Below, piece by piece: positions 1 to 5,080 of a DNA stretch of 5,746 bases. Positions within the stretch are counted from its first letter, which is position 1. Each line of letters starts with the position of its first letter. This DNA comes from Eubacteriales bacterium (GTDB taxonomy: Bacteria; Bacillota; Clostridia; Oscillospirales; CAG-272), in contig JAQVWU010000209.1 in NCBI GenBank assembly GCA_028709565.1, positions 1 through 5,746 of the forward strand. The letters are read 5' to 3'. Under the pieces are notes generated by a model. The model had not been told where the DNA came from. It did no database searches and was given only the letters and a program-made list of their open reading frames with translations. Made by a program: the position numbers and the translations under genes.

Positions 1-844
1 GGGTATGCTTGCCCGAGTTGTACCGGAAGAGCAACTCTTCCCCGCGCCCGAAACGGTGCAGGATCAGCTTGCCTTCGCTCAGGGCGGCCTCCAGCATGCC
101 TTCGGTGCAGTGGGCGTGGATCGAGTATTTCAGCCGCGAGCCCCGGGCTCCCCAGGTGCCGAAATGATAGCCCAGCGCGCCGTTCTCAAATTCGATGGCA
201 ACGTTGCTGGTCCCCTCCATGTCCATCCAGGGTGTGCCGTATTTGGTGCCGGTATGGGTGCCCTTGACCGGCCGGCCCAGATACCACAGCAGCAGGTCTA
301 TGTAATGGCAGCCGTGGCTGAAGAGCTGTCCGCCCCCCAGTGTCGCGGCGAGGCCTCCCCAGTCGTCGCTCTTCACCATGGTCAGCTGTTCGGTCCAGAT
401 GGAGAGCTGGAACACATCCCCGTAGGTTTTCGCGTCCAGCAGCTCCTTGAGTCTGACCACCATGGGGTGAAAGCGCATGCAGTAGGCGGTCATGAGCGTG
501 AGCTGCTTTTGGGCGGCGATGTCGATGAGCTCGCGGCACTGCTCCTCTGTATTGCAGAAGGGCTTCTCCATGAGCACATGCTTGCCCGCCAGCAGGCAGT
601 CGCGGCCTATGGGATAATGCAGGTGATGGGGCAGCACCAGCAGACACGCGTCTGCTTTGTCGAAGGTGTCCCGGTAATCGGTATAGGCGTATTGCGCCCC
701 GTAAACCCCGGCGGCAATCTCCGCCCGCTCCCTGATAATGTCGGCGGTGCACACCACCTCGACACTGTCCAGCCCGGCAAAACCGCTCTCGTGTGTCTTT
801 TCCATGCCCCCGCAGCCGATGACCGCAAGTTTTAATTTTTTCAT
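1..844 (-). CDS. Gfo/Idh/MocA-family NAD(P)-dependent oxidoreductase, 3' end cut by window edge
   Basis: Only the first 281 residues are present; the family is usually 330-400 long, so the C-terminus lies beyond the left edge. The N-terminal Rossmann fold is clear: beta strand KLAVIG followed by GCGGM (residues 10-14) for the dinucleotide. The family EKP motif is at 93-95 (HVLMEKPF), whose lysine normally sits at the active site, and RFHP follows at 124-127. The C-terminal domain opens with the GGG...GxxHxxD block (170-183); His180 and Asp183 are present, but Ser176 is found where many relatives have Asp. The start is ATG at 842-844, preceded by AGAGGTG at good spacing. Family members oxidise or reduce sugars, inositols and similar polyols in the cytoplasm; the substrate cannot be read from this sequence. 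The gene stands alone here, with no sugar transporter or kinase beside it in the window. The family call is secure and the substrate is unknown. Confidence 0.95.
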   Translation of the reverse strand, partial: MKKLKLAVIGCGGMEKTHESGFAGLDSVEVVCTADIIRERAEIAAGVYGAQYAYTDYRDTFDKADACLLVLPHHLHYPIGRDCLLAGKHVLMEKPFCNTEEQCRELIDIAAQKQLTLMTAYCMRFHPMVVRLKELLDAKTYGDVFQLSIWTEQLTMVKSDDWGGLAATLGGGQLFSHGCHYIDLLLWYLGRPVKGTHTGTKYGTPWMDMEGTSNVAIEFENGALGYHFGTWGARGSRLKYSIHAHCTEGMLEAALSEGKLILHRFGRGEELLFRYNSGKHT

Positions 845-864
845 AATCGCACCTCTTTGTTTAT

Positions 865-893
865 ATTATATTAACCGGCCTGTGTTTAACCAT
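865..893 (-). promoter_or_regulatory. Possible promoter of the oxidoreductase gene
   Basis: A perfect TATAAT is read on the minus strand at 870-865, but no good -35 element lies 16-18 bases upstream. The predicted leader would be only about 14 bases, just enough to include the ribosome binding site. Another weak candidate is TATCAT with an upstream TG about 40 bases further upstream. Treat as tentative. Confidence 0.3.
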
Positions 894-981
894 CTGTGTA
901 ATGCCTACATGATAACACATAAAAGCATAATGGTCCATATATTTAACATAAAAATACGATCCGGGCGCGCCAATAAAAAGC

Positions 982-1005
982 AAAAAAAAAACGGCTCCCG
1001 CCGTT
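982..1005 (-). terminator. Intrinsic terminator of the SH3-like/basic-tail gene
   Basis: On the minus strand, AACGGC, loop GGGA and GCCGTT form a perfect 6-bp stem that runs straight into a T-tract of nine bases (plus-strand A run 982-990). A second small hairpin (CGGA-ACCC-TCCG) lies between it and the stop codon at 1031. This is a textbook terminator for the gene ending at 1031 and separates it from the oxidoreductase. Confidence 0.9.
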
Positions 1006-1030
1006 ACTGACCGGAGGGTTCCGTCATATT

Positions 1031-1405
1031 TTATTCAGCCGCATTTTCCGTTTTCTTTATTTTTGCTCTGACGGCTGTTTTCTTGGTGGCTTTGGGCTTG
1101 GCCGGGGTCTTCTTTTTGGCGAACTCAATGCGCGCCTCGTTTACCATCTCCGCGTATTTTTTGTTCTCGGCTTCGTCCCGTTCCTTTTCCTCCCGCTCCC
1201 TGGTCTGTATGACCTTGTATTTCTCCACGGCCTCGCTCTGCCGTTCGCCGTCGTCAAATTTCACAAACCTGTCGCAGCAGTCGGGATATACAAATACCTT
1301 CTCGCCGTATTTTTCGTCCTCGAACAGTATGTTGATGTAACCGTCCTCCATCGATATAACCCTGCCTCTGCCGAATACCTTGTGGGTTATCAACTCTCCG
1401 GTCAT
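1031..1405 (-). CDS. Small protein with SH3/CarD-like N-terminus and lysine-rich tail
   Basis: 124 residues from ATG 1403-1405. A start 32 codons further upstream is open, but it would overlap the -35 element; the chosen ATG has TAGGTG about 8 bases upstream. Residues 4-50 contain the pattern ITHKVFGRGRV followed by short beta strands (YINILF, EKVFVYP). This resembles the 'HkxFGxGxV' fold of small SH3-like nucleic-acid- or polymerase-binding modules such as the UvrD/PcrA C-terminal and CarD-type domains. Residues 55-95 are very rich in Glu/Lys/Arg and probably form a helix or coiled coil. Residues 97-120 are Lys/Ala/Pro-rich (AKKKTPAKPKATKKT), like a histone-H1-type tail that would bind nucleic acid. 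The gene is divergent from the MarR gene and has its own promoter and terminator. A nucleic-acid-associated role is inference; no exact family is recognised. Confidence 0.85.
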   Translation of the reverse strand: MTGELITHKVFGRGRVISMEDGYINILFEDEKYGEKVFVYPDCCDRFVKFDDGERQSEAVEKYKVIQTREREEKERDEAENKKYAEMVNEARIEFAKKKTPAKPKATKKTAVRAKIKKTENAAE

Positions 1406-1454
1406 AAAATAACACCTACGCTTTCTTTCTTTGCCTGTTTCCAGCCTCGTTATT

Positions 1455-1468
1455 GTTGTATGTACAAC
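1455..1468. promoter_or_regulatory. 14-bp dyad, candidate MarR operator
   Basis: GTTGTA-TG-TACAAC is a 6-2-6 inverted repeat placed over the predicted transcription start of the leftward gene, just downstream of its -10 box. A repressor bound here would block that promoter. MarR-family dimers commonly bind short dyads of this size, and a MarR gene starts 160 bases away, so it is the obvious candidate. No second copy is seen at the MarR promoter. Confidence 0.45.
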
Positions 1469-1472
1469 TATA

Positions 1473-1501
1473 ATTATACACCTTAAATATGTGTTTGTCA
1501 A
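1473..1501 (-). promoter_or_regulatory. Consensus sigma-A promoter for the SH3-like gene
   Basis: Read on the minus strand, TTGACA (1501-1496) and TATAAT (1478-1473) are separated by exactly 17 bases, a perfect match to the vegetative consensus. Transcription would start near 1466 and leave a leader of about 60 bases before the ATG at 1405. Confidence 0.9.
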
Positions 1502-1547
1502 GAAATTCTAGCGGCGTAGAATCCATAAAAACGGCGCGTTATCGGGC

Positions 1548-1575
1548 TTGACTTTTTTTGAAATATCCGTATAAT
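1548..1575 (+). promoter_or_regulatory. Sigma-A-type promoter for the MarR gene
   Basis: TTGACT (1548-1553) and TATAAT (1570-1575) are 16 bases apart, giving a start near 1582 and a leader of about 40 bases with AAAGGAAG before the ATG at 1625. It lies back-to-back with the leftward promoter, with about 45 bases between the two -35 elements. Confidence 0.8.
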
Positions 1576-1624
1576 ATAATTGCATTGCCAACTATCATGT
1601 TAATCTTCGAAAGGAAGCCGCAGC

Positions 1625-2035
1625 ATGAATTACATGTTCGAGAAATGCTCTAAAATACACCGCCTCTCCGGCATTTATCTGGACCGTCAGCTCAAGAGCC
1701 TGGGTATCCGCAGCGGGCAGCTCATGTATATCAGCCTCATCTGCGGCAGCGACGGTCTTTCCCAGGAGAATATCGCGTCGGAACTCAAGGTAGACAAGAG
1801 TTCGGTGGCCAGGGCCGTCAAACTACTGGAGGCGGACGGCTATGTGAGAAGGACGGTGTCGATGAGTGACAAGCGCCGCTACCGCGTATACGCCACCGAA
1901 AAGGCCCGCAGTGTATACCGCAAAACGACCGACATCACCGGCAGCTGCGAAGCGCATTTCACGGGAGGCCTGACCGAAATCGAGGGCGAGCTGCTCAACA
2001 GTCTGCTGGACAAGATAGTGCGCAAAACCGTCTGA
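1625..2035 (+). CDS. MarR-family winged helix-turn-helix transcriptional regulator
   Basis: 136 residues, normal for MarR proteins. The N-terminal helix (about residues 5-25) would form part of the dimer interface. The winged helix-turn-helix spans about 45-76: LSQENIASELKVDKSSVARA, then VKLLEADGYVRR. The wing follows at 77-90 with the family's D-x-R-type turn (SDKRRYRVYAT). A C-terminal helix (117-134) completes the dimerisation domain. MarR proteins are usually small-molecule- or redox-sensing repressors that bind dyads at their own or neighbouring promoters. The gene is divergent from the SH3-like gene, whose start site carries a 14-bp dyad, so that gene is the best candidate target. The small protein at 2119 lies 83 bases downstream in the same direction with no terminator between and may be co-transcribed. 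The ligand is unknown. ATG 1625 is supported by AAAGGAAG about 8 bases upstream. Confidence 0.93.
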   Translation: MNYMFEKCSKIHRLSGIYLDRQLKSLGIRSGQLMYISLICGSDGLSQENIASELKVDKSSVARAVKLLEADGYVRRTVSMSDKRRYRVYATEKARSVYRKTTDITGSCEAHFTGGLTEIEGELLNSLLDKIVRKTV

Positions 2036-2118
2036 CTGCATCATTTTACATAACAATACGCGCCGCAATAAACTTATTTATTATATATAGTATATGCCGG
2101 CGGCGGGAGGTTTAACAG

Positions 2119-2295
2119 TTGAACATAGAAAGTTTACAGGAGTTCGCATACGACTCCGAAAAAGAAAAACAGCGGGCGCTGGAGTCAAAACGGCGATGGG
2201 CGCGCCGGCTGCGGAGCCTGGATATAGAAGCACAGAAAAAAATCTCCGCCAAATACTACGGCGGAGCCATGCCCTGGATTGAAGCGGCGAAATAA
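2119..2295 (+). CDS. 58-residue charged small protein with TTG start
   Basis: An open frame starting at TTG 2119-2121, with a strong ribosome binding site (GGCGGGAGG, ending at 2110) 8 bases upstream. It encodes 58 residues and stops at TAA 2293-2295. The product is hydrophilic: residues 4-45 are a likely long helix rich in Glu, Lys, Arg and Gln (YDSEKEKQRALESKRRWARR), followed by KYYGGAMPWIEAAK at the C-terminus. No signal peptide or membrane segment is seen. An overlapping ATG frame (2094-2282) encodes an Arg/Ala/Gly-rich product with no ribosome binding site and is judged a shadow. The gene follows the MarR gene by 83 bases and is followed by a terminator at 2406. I do not recognise the family; the function is unknown. 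The ribosome binding site, plausible composition and in-frame stop make it likely real. Confidence 0.7.
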   Translation: MNIESLQEFAYDSEKEKQRALESKRRWARRLRSLDIEAQKKISAKYYGGAMPWIEAAK

Positions 2296-2350
2296 CGTCA
2301 TGATATATTATACATGATAAGTCGGAAATACGCCGTGTGTTTCCGGGCAC

Positions 2351-2378
2351 TTGACATGTATTTTTTTTAGTAGATATT
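2351..2378 (+). promoter_or_regulatory. Weak promoter-like sequence before the 2406 terminator
   Basis: TTGACA (2351-2356) is followed after 16 bases by GATATT (2373-2378), matching four of six -10 bases. Nothing codes between it and the terminator at 2406-2440, so if active it would make an RNA of only about 60-70 bases. Confidence 0.2.
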
Positions 2379-2405
2379 CCACTATAAGCGTCCACATTGA
2401 CCCGC

Positions 2406-2446
2406 AGCCCCCCTCGCAGACGGAGATGCAGAGAGGGGCTTTTGCT
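2406..2446 (+). terminator. Probable intrinsic terminator after the small protein gene
   Basis: AGCCCC (2406-2411) pairs with GGGGCT (2435-2440), and CTC/GAG extends the stem inward past one C-A mismatch. GCA/TGC may pair inside the loop. It is followed by TTTTGCTGTCGTTTT, a broken T-tract. It closes the unit that contains the 58-residue gene and insulates the next promoter. Confidence 0.7.
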
Positions 2447-2481
2447 GTCGTTTTATGGTTTGCAATAAAAATGTGACGAGG

Positions 2482-2513
2482 TTACATATAAAATATTTTA
2501 TTTGTGTTATAAT
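2482..2513 (+). promoter_or_regulatory. Extended -10 promoter of the DUF5661 gene, with AT palindrome
   Basis: TGTTATAAT (2505-2513) is a perfect TATAAT with the extended-10 TG motif. No good -35 exists; TTACAT (2482-2487) is 20 bases away. Between them lies ATAAAATATTTTAT (2488-2501), a perfect 14-bp palindrome that could be an operator or simply reflect the AT-rich context. Transcription would start near 2520. Confidence 0.65.
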
Positions 2514-2536
2514 AAATAAAAAATGAGGTGTTAAAT

Positions 2537-2839
2537 ATGAAAAAGTTCACATTAGCCGAAGCAAAGGAAATTGCAGACAAGCTGGGCATTGATTTTAGTA
2601 AAGTTCGGTTCACTCCCGAAGAATTTCTGGAAGGTCTGAACATCGAACTCGAGCATGGCCTGGTTGATTCCGAAACCAATGTTACCAACGATGACCCTGT
2701 TATGACGGGCAAGATTGCACTGGCTCACCTGAATGAGGTTTCCGTATACTACAATGAGGATATAGGTCTGGAAGCGTGGGAACATGCGATAGAAGCATTC
2801 AAAGGAAACCCAAAGGGCAGGAAAATACAGATCGTATAG
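2537..2839 (+). CDS. DUF5661-family protein
   Basis: 100 residues from ATG 2537, with GAGGTG at ideal spacing; an in-frame GTG at 2528 lies inside that ribosome binding site and is rejected. The sequence shows the conserved core I associate with DUF5661: KLGIDFSKVRFTPEEFLEGL (15-34), then IELEHG (36-41), TNVTNDDPVMTGKIALAHLNE (47-67) and a YY pair (71-72). The many conserved acidic and His residues (ELEHG, NDD, AHLNE) would suit a metal- or ligand-binding site, but no function is established to my knowledge. It is a cytoplasmic protein with no signal or membrane segment. It stands alone between two terminators and converges on the NYN gene. The family assignment comes from remembered motif similarity, not a search. 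Confidence 0.85.
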   Translation: MKKFTLAEAKEIADKLGIDFSKVRFTPEEFLEGLNIELEHGLVDSETNVTNDDPVMTGKIALAHLNEVSVYYNEDIGLEAWEHAIEAFKGNPKGRKIQIV

Positions 2840-2877
2840 GGTATCAGGGCTTCCATTTCGCCAATCCGTGACGGGGG

Positions 2878-2962
2878 AGAGACCGGCGGGCGCCGATCCG
2901 GTTGTTGAACGTTCTTTTCGCATCCAACATCCAACTGTCAGCGCGCGCGCCGGTCTCTTTTG
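2878..2962 (+). terminator. Long hairpin terminator between convergent genes
   Basis: AGAGACCGGCG (2878-2888) pairs perfectly with CGCCGGTCTCT (2948-2958), an 11-bp GC-rich stem followed by TTTTGCC. The loop is unusually long (59 bases). Its ends can extend the stem (GCGC/GCGC), and it contains the palindrome GAACGTTC (2907-2914) and a CATCCAA direct repeat. The T-run is on the plus-strand side, so it mainly serves the DUF5661 gene; read leftward for the NYN gene there is no T-tract. Confidence 0.65.
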
Positions 2963-2969
2963 CCTTCTT

Positions 2970-4334
2970 CTATATGCCCAGTGAGATTTTCATGCGGCCG
3001 TCGTCGTTTATGGTCAGCCGCAGGGTTTTTATGTATTTGTCGTAGAAGCGCTTCTTTTCGGTGGCCGACAGGTCGATGCGGCAGCGGCCGTAGATGGACG
3101 CCATCATCGCGTTCACATCCTCGTTGAGCAGCTCGCCGATATGGGATTTGAGCTCCCGGAGCATGACGTTGGTTTTGAGTTCGTCAATGCCGCCGGTGCA
3201 GAAGTCGTCAATAAAGCAATAGTAGATGCCGCTGTCGTCCAGCGCTTTTTTTATGGGGTCCCCGCATTTGCCCCCCTCGATTATCACGAGGAAGCCGGCC
3301 TGCGGCAGCGCCGAGATGAGCCCCCAGAAATCCGAGTCGCTGGATATGATAATAAATGACTTGATGTCGTTCTGATAGAATTCCTTGCAGGTGCCCGCGG
3401 TCATGCGCAGGTCGACCAGCGATTTGAAGTCGCTCACCCGCTCCACCAGCTCGCGCTCCACAGGGATGCCGGTATGGTTCTCCAGCAGCGTCCAGGCGCT
3501 GGAGGTGTGGATATCGTCGTACAGGATGATCTTGGTGACCTTTTCCAGCTCCTCTTCGTTGAGCCCCTTGAGCAGGGCGCAGACCTTGTAGGGGTCGGCG
3601 TTTTCGCAGTCCACCGCGACCACCGTGCCCTCGCTGCGGTATATAAAATCGTATATATTGTTCTTGGTGCCGCTGCCCGCGTCGGACACCTTGCTGTTGT
3701 CGCTGAAATGATCCCTGTGCTGTCCGTAGATCAGTTTTACGAACTTCATGTCGTTGTATAATATATTCCCCATATCCTCGGGATGCCAGTTTATATAGGT
3801 CTGGTAGGGATACATGGGTTTGTTGTTATAATATTTTGTATTCTCCGCCTTGAGTTTGTGCTCCTCGGTGCCGCCGGGGAAAATAAACAGTTCCTTTATG
3901 TAATGCCATTTGAGCCAGAGCGGAAATATGTCGCGGCAGCGGTCTATATTATTGATTATTAAACGGTTCAGCTCGATTAAATATTTATGGGGTTTGTAAT
4001 TGGCTTTAATAATATCAACACCGTCTTCTTTTAATTGATTGATGTCGTCAATGTCAAAAAACTGGGGCAGCGTATGCAGATTTTTCAAATTATAGGACAT
4101 CTCGTTGCCGATTTTCAAATAATTGCAGATGAGGGATGTCCGGACAATACACAGGCGGCGTATAATCCGCGCGGCGGGATTTTCCTCGAGCTCATTGTAA
4201 ATCTTGATGTCCGGAGGCTCGGCGGCGTTTTCGAATATACTGTGTCTGACACCTATGAGGTAGGCGATTTTGGATATGATTTCATATGTCCTGGCTTTTT
4301 CGGTATAAACGGGCTTAATGACACGGTTTACCAT
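2970..4334 (-). CDS. NYN (PIN-like) domain protein with uncharacterised N-terminal half
   Basis: 454 residues from ATG 4332-4334, preceded by GGGAGGAG at good spacing. The C-terminal half (about 235-380) is an NYN-type PIN-like nuclease domain. Strand TVVAVDCENADP carries Asp242 and Asn245; DFKSLVDLRMTAG carries Asp308; FIIISSDSDF carries Asp333 and Asp335, then a final strand FLVIIEGG. These acidic residues normally bind the metal for RNA cleavage, so a cytoplasmic RNase is likely. Residues 380-454 are helical and basic. The N-terminal 225 residues are rich in Ile, Asn, Tyr and Lys, include a Trp-rich patch (LWLKWHY, 139-145), and match nothing I recognise. Base composition changes at the same place: the N-terminal part is about 30-42% GC and the nuclease part about 45-65% in blocks I counted. 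The gene has its own promoter and no partner gene. Family members include relatives of LabA/DUF88; the target is unknown. Confidence 0.88.
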   Translation of the reverse strand: MVNRVIKPVYTEKARTYEIISKIAYLIGVRHSIFENAAEPPDIKIYNELEENPAARIIRRLCIVRTSLICNYLKIGNEMSYNLKNLHTLPQFFDIDDINQLKEDGVDIIKANYKPHKYLIELNRLIINNIDRCRDIFPLWLKWHYIKELFIFPGGTEEHKLKAENTKYYNNKPMYPYQTYINWHPEDMGNILYNDMKFVKLIYGQHRDHFSDNSKVSDAGSGTKNNIYDFIYRSEGTVVAVDCENADPYKVCALLKGLNEEELEKVTKIILYDDIHTSSAWTLLENHTGIPVERELVERVSDFKSLVDLRMTAGTCKEFYQNDIKSFIIISSDSDFWGLISALPQAGFLVIIEGGKCGDPIKKALDDSGIYYCFIDDFCTGGIDELKTNVMLRELKSHIGELLNEDVNAMMASIYGRCRIDLSATEKKRFYDKYIKTLRLTINDDGRMKISLGI

Positions 4335-4384
4335 ATTCTCCTCCCTATGAAATATTAAACTGCCGTAATCTGTTCCGGTCCGGG

Positions 4385-4406
4385 TCAGAGCATGTATTCA
4401 CCCCCC
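4385..4406 (-). promoter_or_regulatory. Leader ribosome binding site with two-codon reading frame before the NYN gene
   Basis: In the NYN leader, GGGGGG (4406-4401) is followed 7 bases later by ATG CTC TGA (4393-4385), a start, one codon and a stop. The same run also offers a GTG frame of 18 codons (4401-4345) that ends next to the NYN ribosome binding site, but its spacing is too short for efficient starting. Either could act in translational control; neither is proven. Confidence 0.3.
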
Positions 4407-4464
4407 TTTGTTTAGGCATTTTTGCTTTTTTTATAAATACCGCGCCTTCATCTTGTCAGTATAT

Positions 4465-4493
4465 ATAATATCACGCTTGAGCGCGCGTGTCAA
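4465..4493 (-). promoter_or_regulatory. Sigma-A promoter of the NYN gene
   Basis: On the minus strand TTGACA (4493-4488) and TATTAT (4470-4465) are 17 bases apart, with five of six matches in the -10. The start near 4458 gives a leader of about 125 bases, which is long for a single gene and holds the small reading frame noted separately. Immediately upstream of the -35, the sequence contains AATTGCCAATT-type repeats and TGCCG/CGGCA arms (4504-4524), possibly a regulator site. Confidence 0.85.
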
Positions 4494-4536
4494 TTGGCAA
4501 TTATGCCGTTTATCCCAATCGGCAAAAAAATTACAT

Positions 4537-4562
4537 AAAAAAAAGAGCCTAAGCTCTTTTTT
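4537..4562 (-). terminator. Symmetrical intrinsic terminator
   Basis: AAAAAAGAGC (4539-4548), loop CTAA and GCTCTTTTTT (4553-4562) form a 10-bp stem (four GC-containing pairs plus six A-T pairs). Reading leftward the T-run is eight bases, making it the terminator of the DUF6514-like gene. It is also suited to stop transcription arriving from the left, although no plus-strand gene ends here. Confidence 0.85.
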
Positions 4563-4598
4563 AATATGCCTGTATACCGATTTGTCCGTTCAATTGTC

Positions 4599-4626
4599 GT
4601 TAGTTTACTAACGTTAGTTTACTAAC
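4599..4626. repeat. Two tandem copies of a 14-bp palindrome
   Basis: GTTAGTTTACTAAC occurs twice back to back (4599-4612 and 4613-4626). Each copy is a 6-2-6 dyad (GTTAGT-TT-ACTAAC), and the junction ACTAACGTTAGT (4607-4618) is a further perfect 12-bp palindrome. Such sites are typical of dimeric repressors of TetR or MarR type binding side by side. Unusually, it lies downstream of the DUF6514-like stop codon and upstream of its terminator, with no clear promoter next to it. Confidence 0.9.
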
Positions 4627-4639
4627 TTTTGTCTTCGTT

Positions 4640-4969
4640 TTAAAGAATGTCGCCGATTATATCATCAGCCGTCGCGGGTGTTACCCCCGCTTCCGACAGC
4701 AGACTCATAATCCGCCGGGCTTCCGATTCGCTGCGGGTGATATCAAATATGAATTTGCTCTCACATACAACCCCGTCATCGCACATCAATATGAGCGCGG
4801 AAAAAACATCGCCGCTTTCTTCCGCGCCGAACACTTTGAAATCGGGCGTACAAATCAGCATGTAGCGCAGAATAATGTCTCCGCACAACATGTAATCATC
4901 ATAGATTTCAATCTGGTCTTTTCGAAGAGTTGTTGCATGTATTCGCGGTGTTGTCTTTTTAATTACCAT
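4640..4969 (-). CDS. DUF6514-like small protein
   Basis: 109 residues from ATG 4967-4969. GTG at 4975 is in frame but sits only one or two bases from the AGGAG (near 4982-4978), so the ATG, 7-8 bases from it, is preferred. The layout resembles clostridial DUF6514 proteins: a beta-rich middle (ILRYMLICTPDFKVFGAE at 33-50, FSALILMCDD at 56-65, SKFIFDITRS at 71-80) and a helical end in which residues 81-95 lead into GVTPATADDIIGDIL (95-109), like the family's 'VTPxxLxDIIxD' ending. There is no signal peptide or membrane segment; the product is cytoplasmic. The function of the family is not known to me. The upstream region carries several Spo0A-box-like sites, suggesting control at the onset of sporulation or stationary phase. 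The family name is from remembered pattern only. Confidence 0.8.
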   Translation of the reverse strand: MVIKKTTPRIHATTLRKDQIEIYDDYMLCGDIILRYMLICTPDFKVFGAEESGDVFSALILMCDDGVVCESKFIFDITRSESEARRIMSLLSEAGVTPATADDIIGDIL

Positions 4970-5009
4970 AGTCACTCTCCTGTTCTTTTTGTCGGTATTT
5001 GATGTTTAA

Positions 5010-5036
5010 TTCGACTTTTGGACAAATCATTTGACA
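5010..5036 (-). promoter_or_regulatory. Three weaker Spo0A-box-like sites in the DUF6514-like leader
   Basis: On the minus strand, TGTCAAA (5036-5030), TGTCCAA (5024-5018) and AGTCGAA (5016-5010) each match the Spo0A box TGTCGAA at six of seven bases and share its orientation. They lie downstream of the probable -10 boxes, where a bound regulator would tend to repress. Confidence 0.35.
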
Positions 5037-5039
5037 AAC

Positions 5040-5055
5040 ATTATAATAAAGTATA
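5040..5055 (-). promoter_or_regulatory. Candidate -10 elements of the DUF6514-like gene
   Basis: Reading leftward, TATACT (5055-5050) and TATAAT (5045-5040) are both available, but neither has a recognisable -35 at 16-18 bases. A poor -35 with regulator boxes just upstream is what an activator-dependent promoter looks like. With TATACT the start would be near 5043. Confidence 0.5.
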
Positions 5056-5080
5056 ATTTTGGGTTTGTAAAGGATATTTT

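Noticed and set aside
5..835. Long plus-strand open frame opposite the oxidoreductase
   Set aside because: It lies antisense to a gene with unmistakable Rossmann, EKP and GGG/H motifs and has no ribosome binding site; a shadow of GC-rich coding DNA.
2094..2282. 62-codon ATG frame overlapping the small TTG gene
   Set aside because: No ribosome binding site, Arg/Ala/Gly-rich product typical of an off-frame reading, while the overlapping TTG frame has GGGAGG at ideal spacing.
2851..2962. Possible mobile element bounded by the 11-bp inverted repeat
   Set aside because: No transposase, no target-site duplication seen, and position after a stop codon plus the T-run fit a terminator better.
3474..3761. 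Plus-strand frame inside the NYN gene
   Set aside because: Antisense to the well-supported nuclease domain; no promoter or ribosome binding site.
4408..4611. 67-codon plus-strand frame between the two minus-strand genes
   Set aside because: It runs through the NYN promoter, a terminator and AT-rich spacer, with no ribosome binding site.
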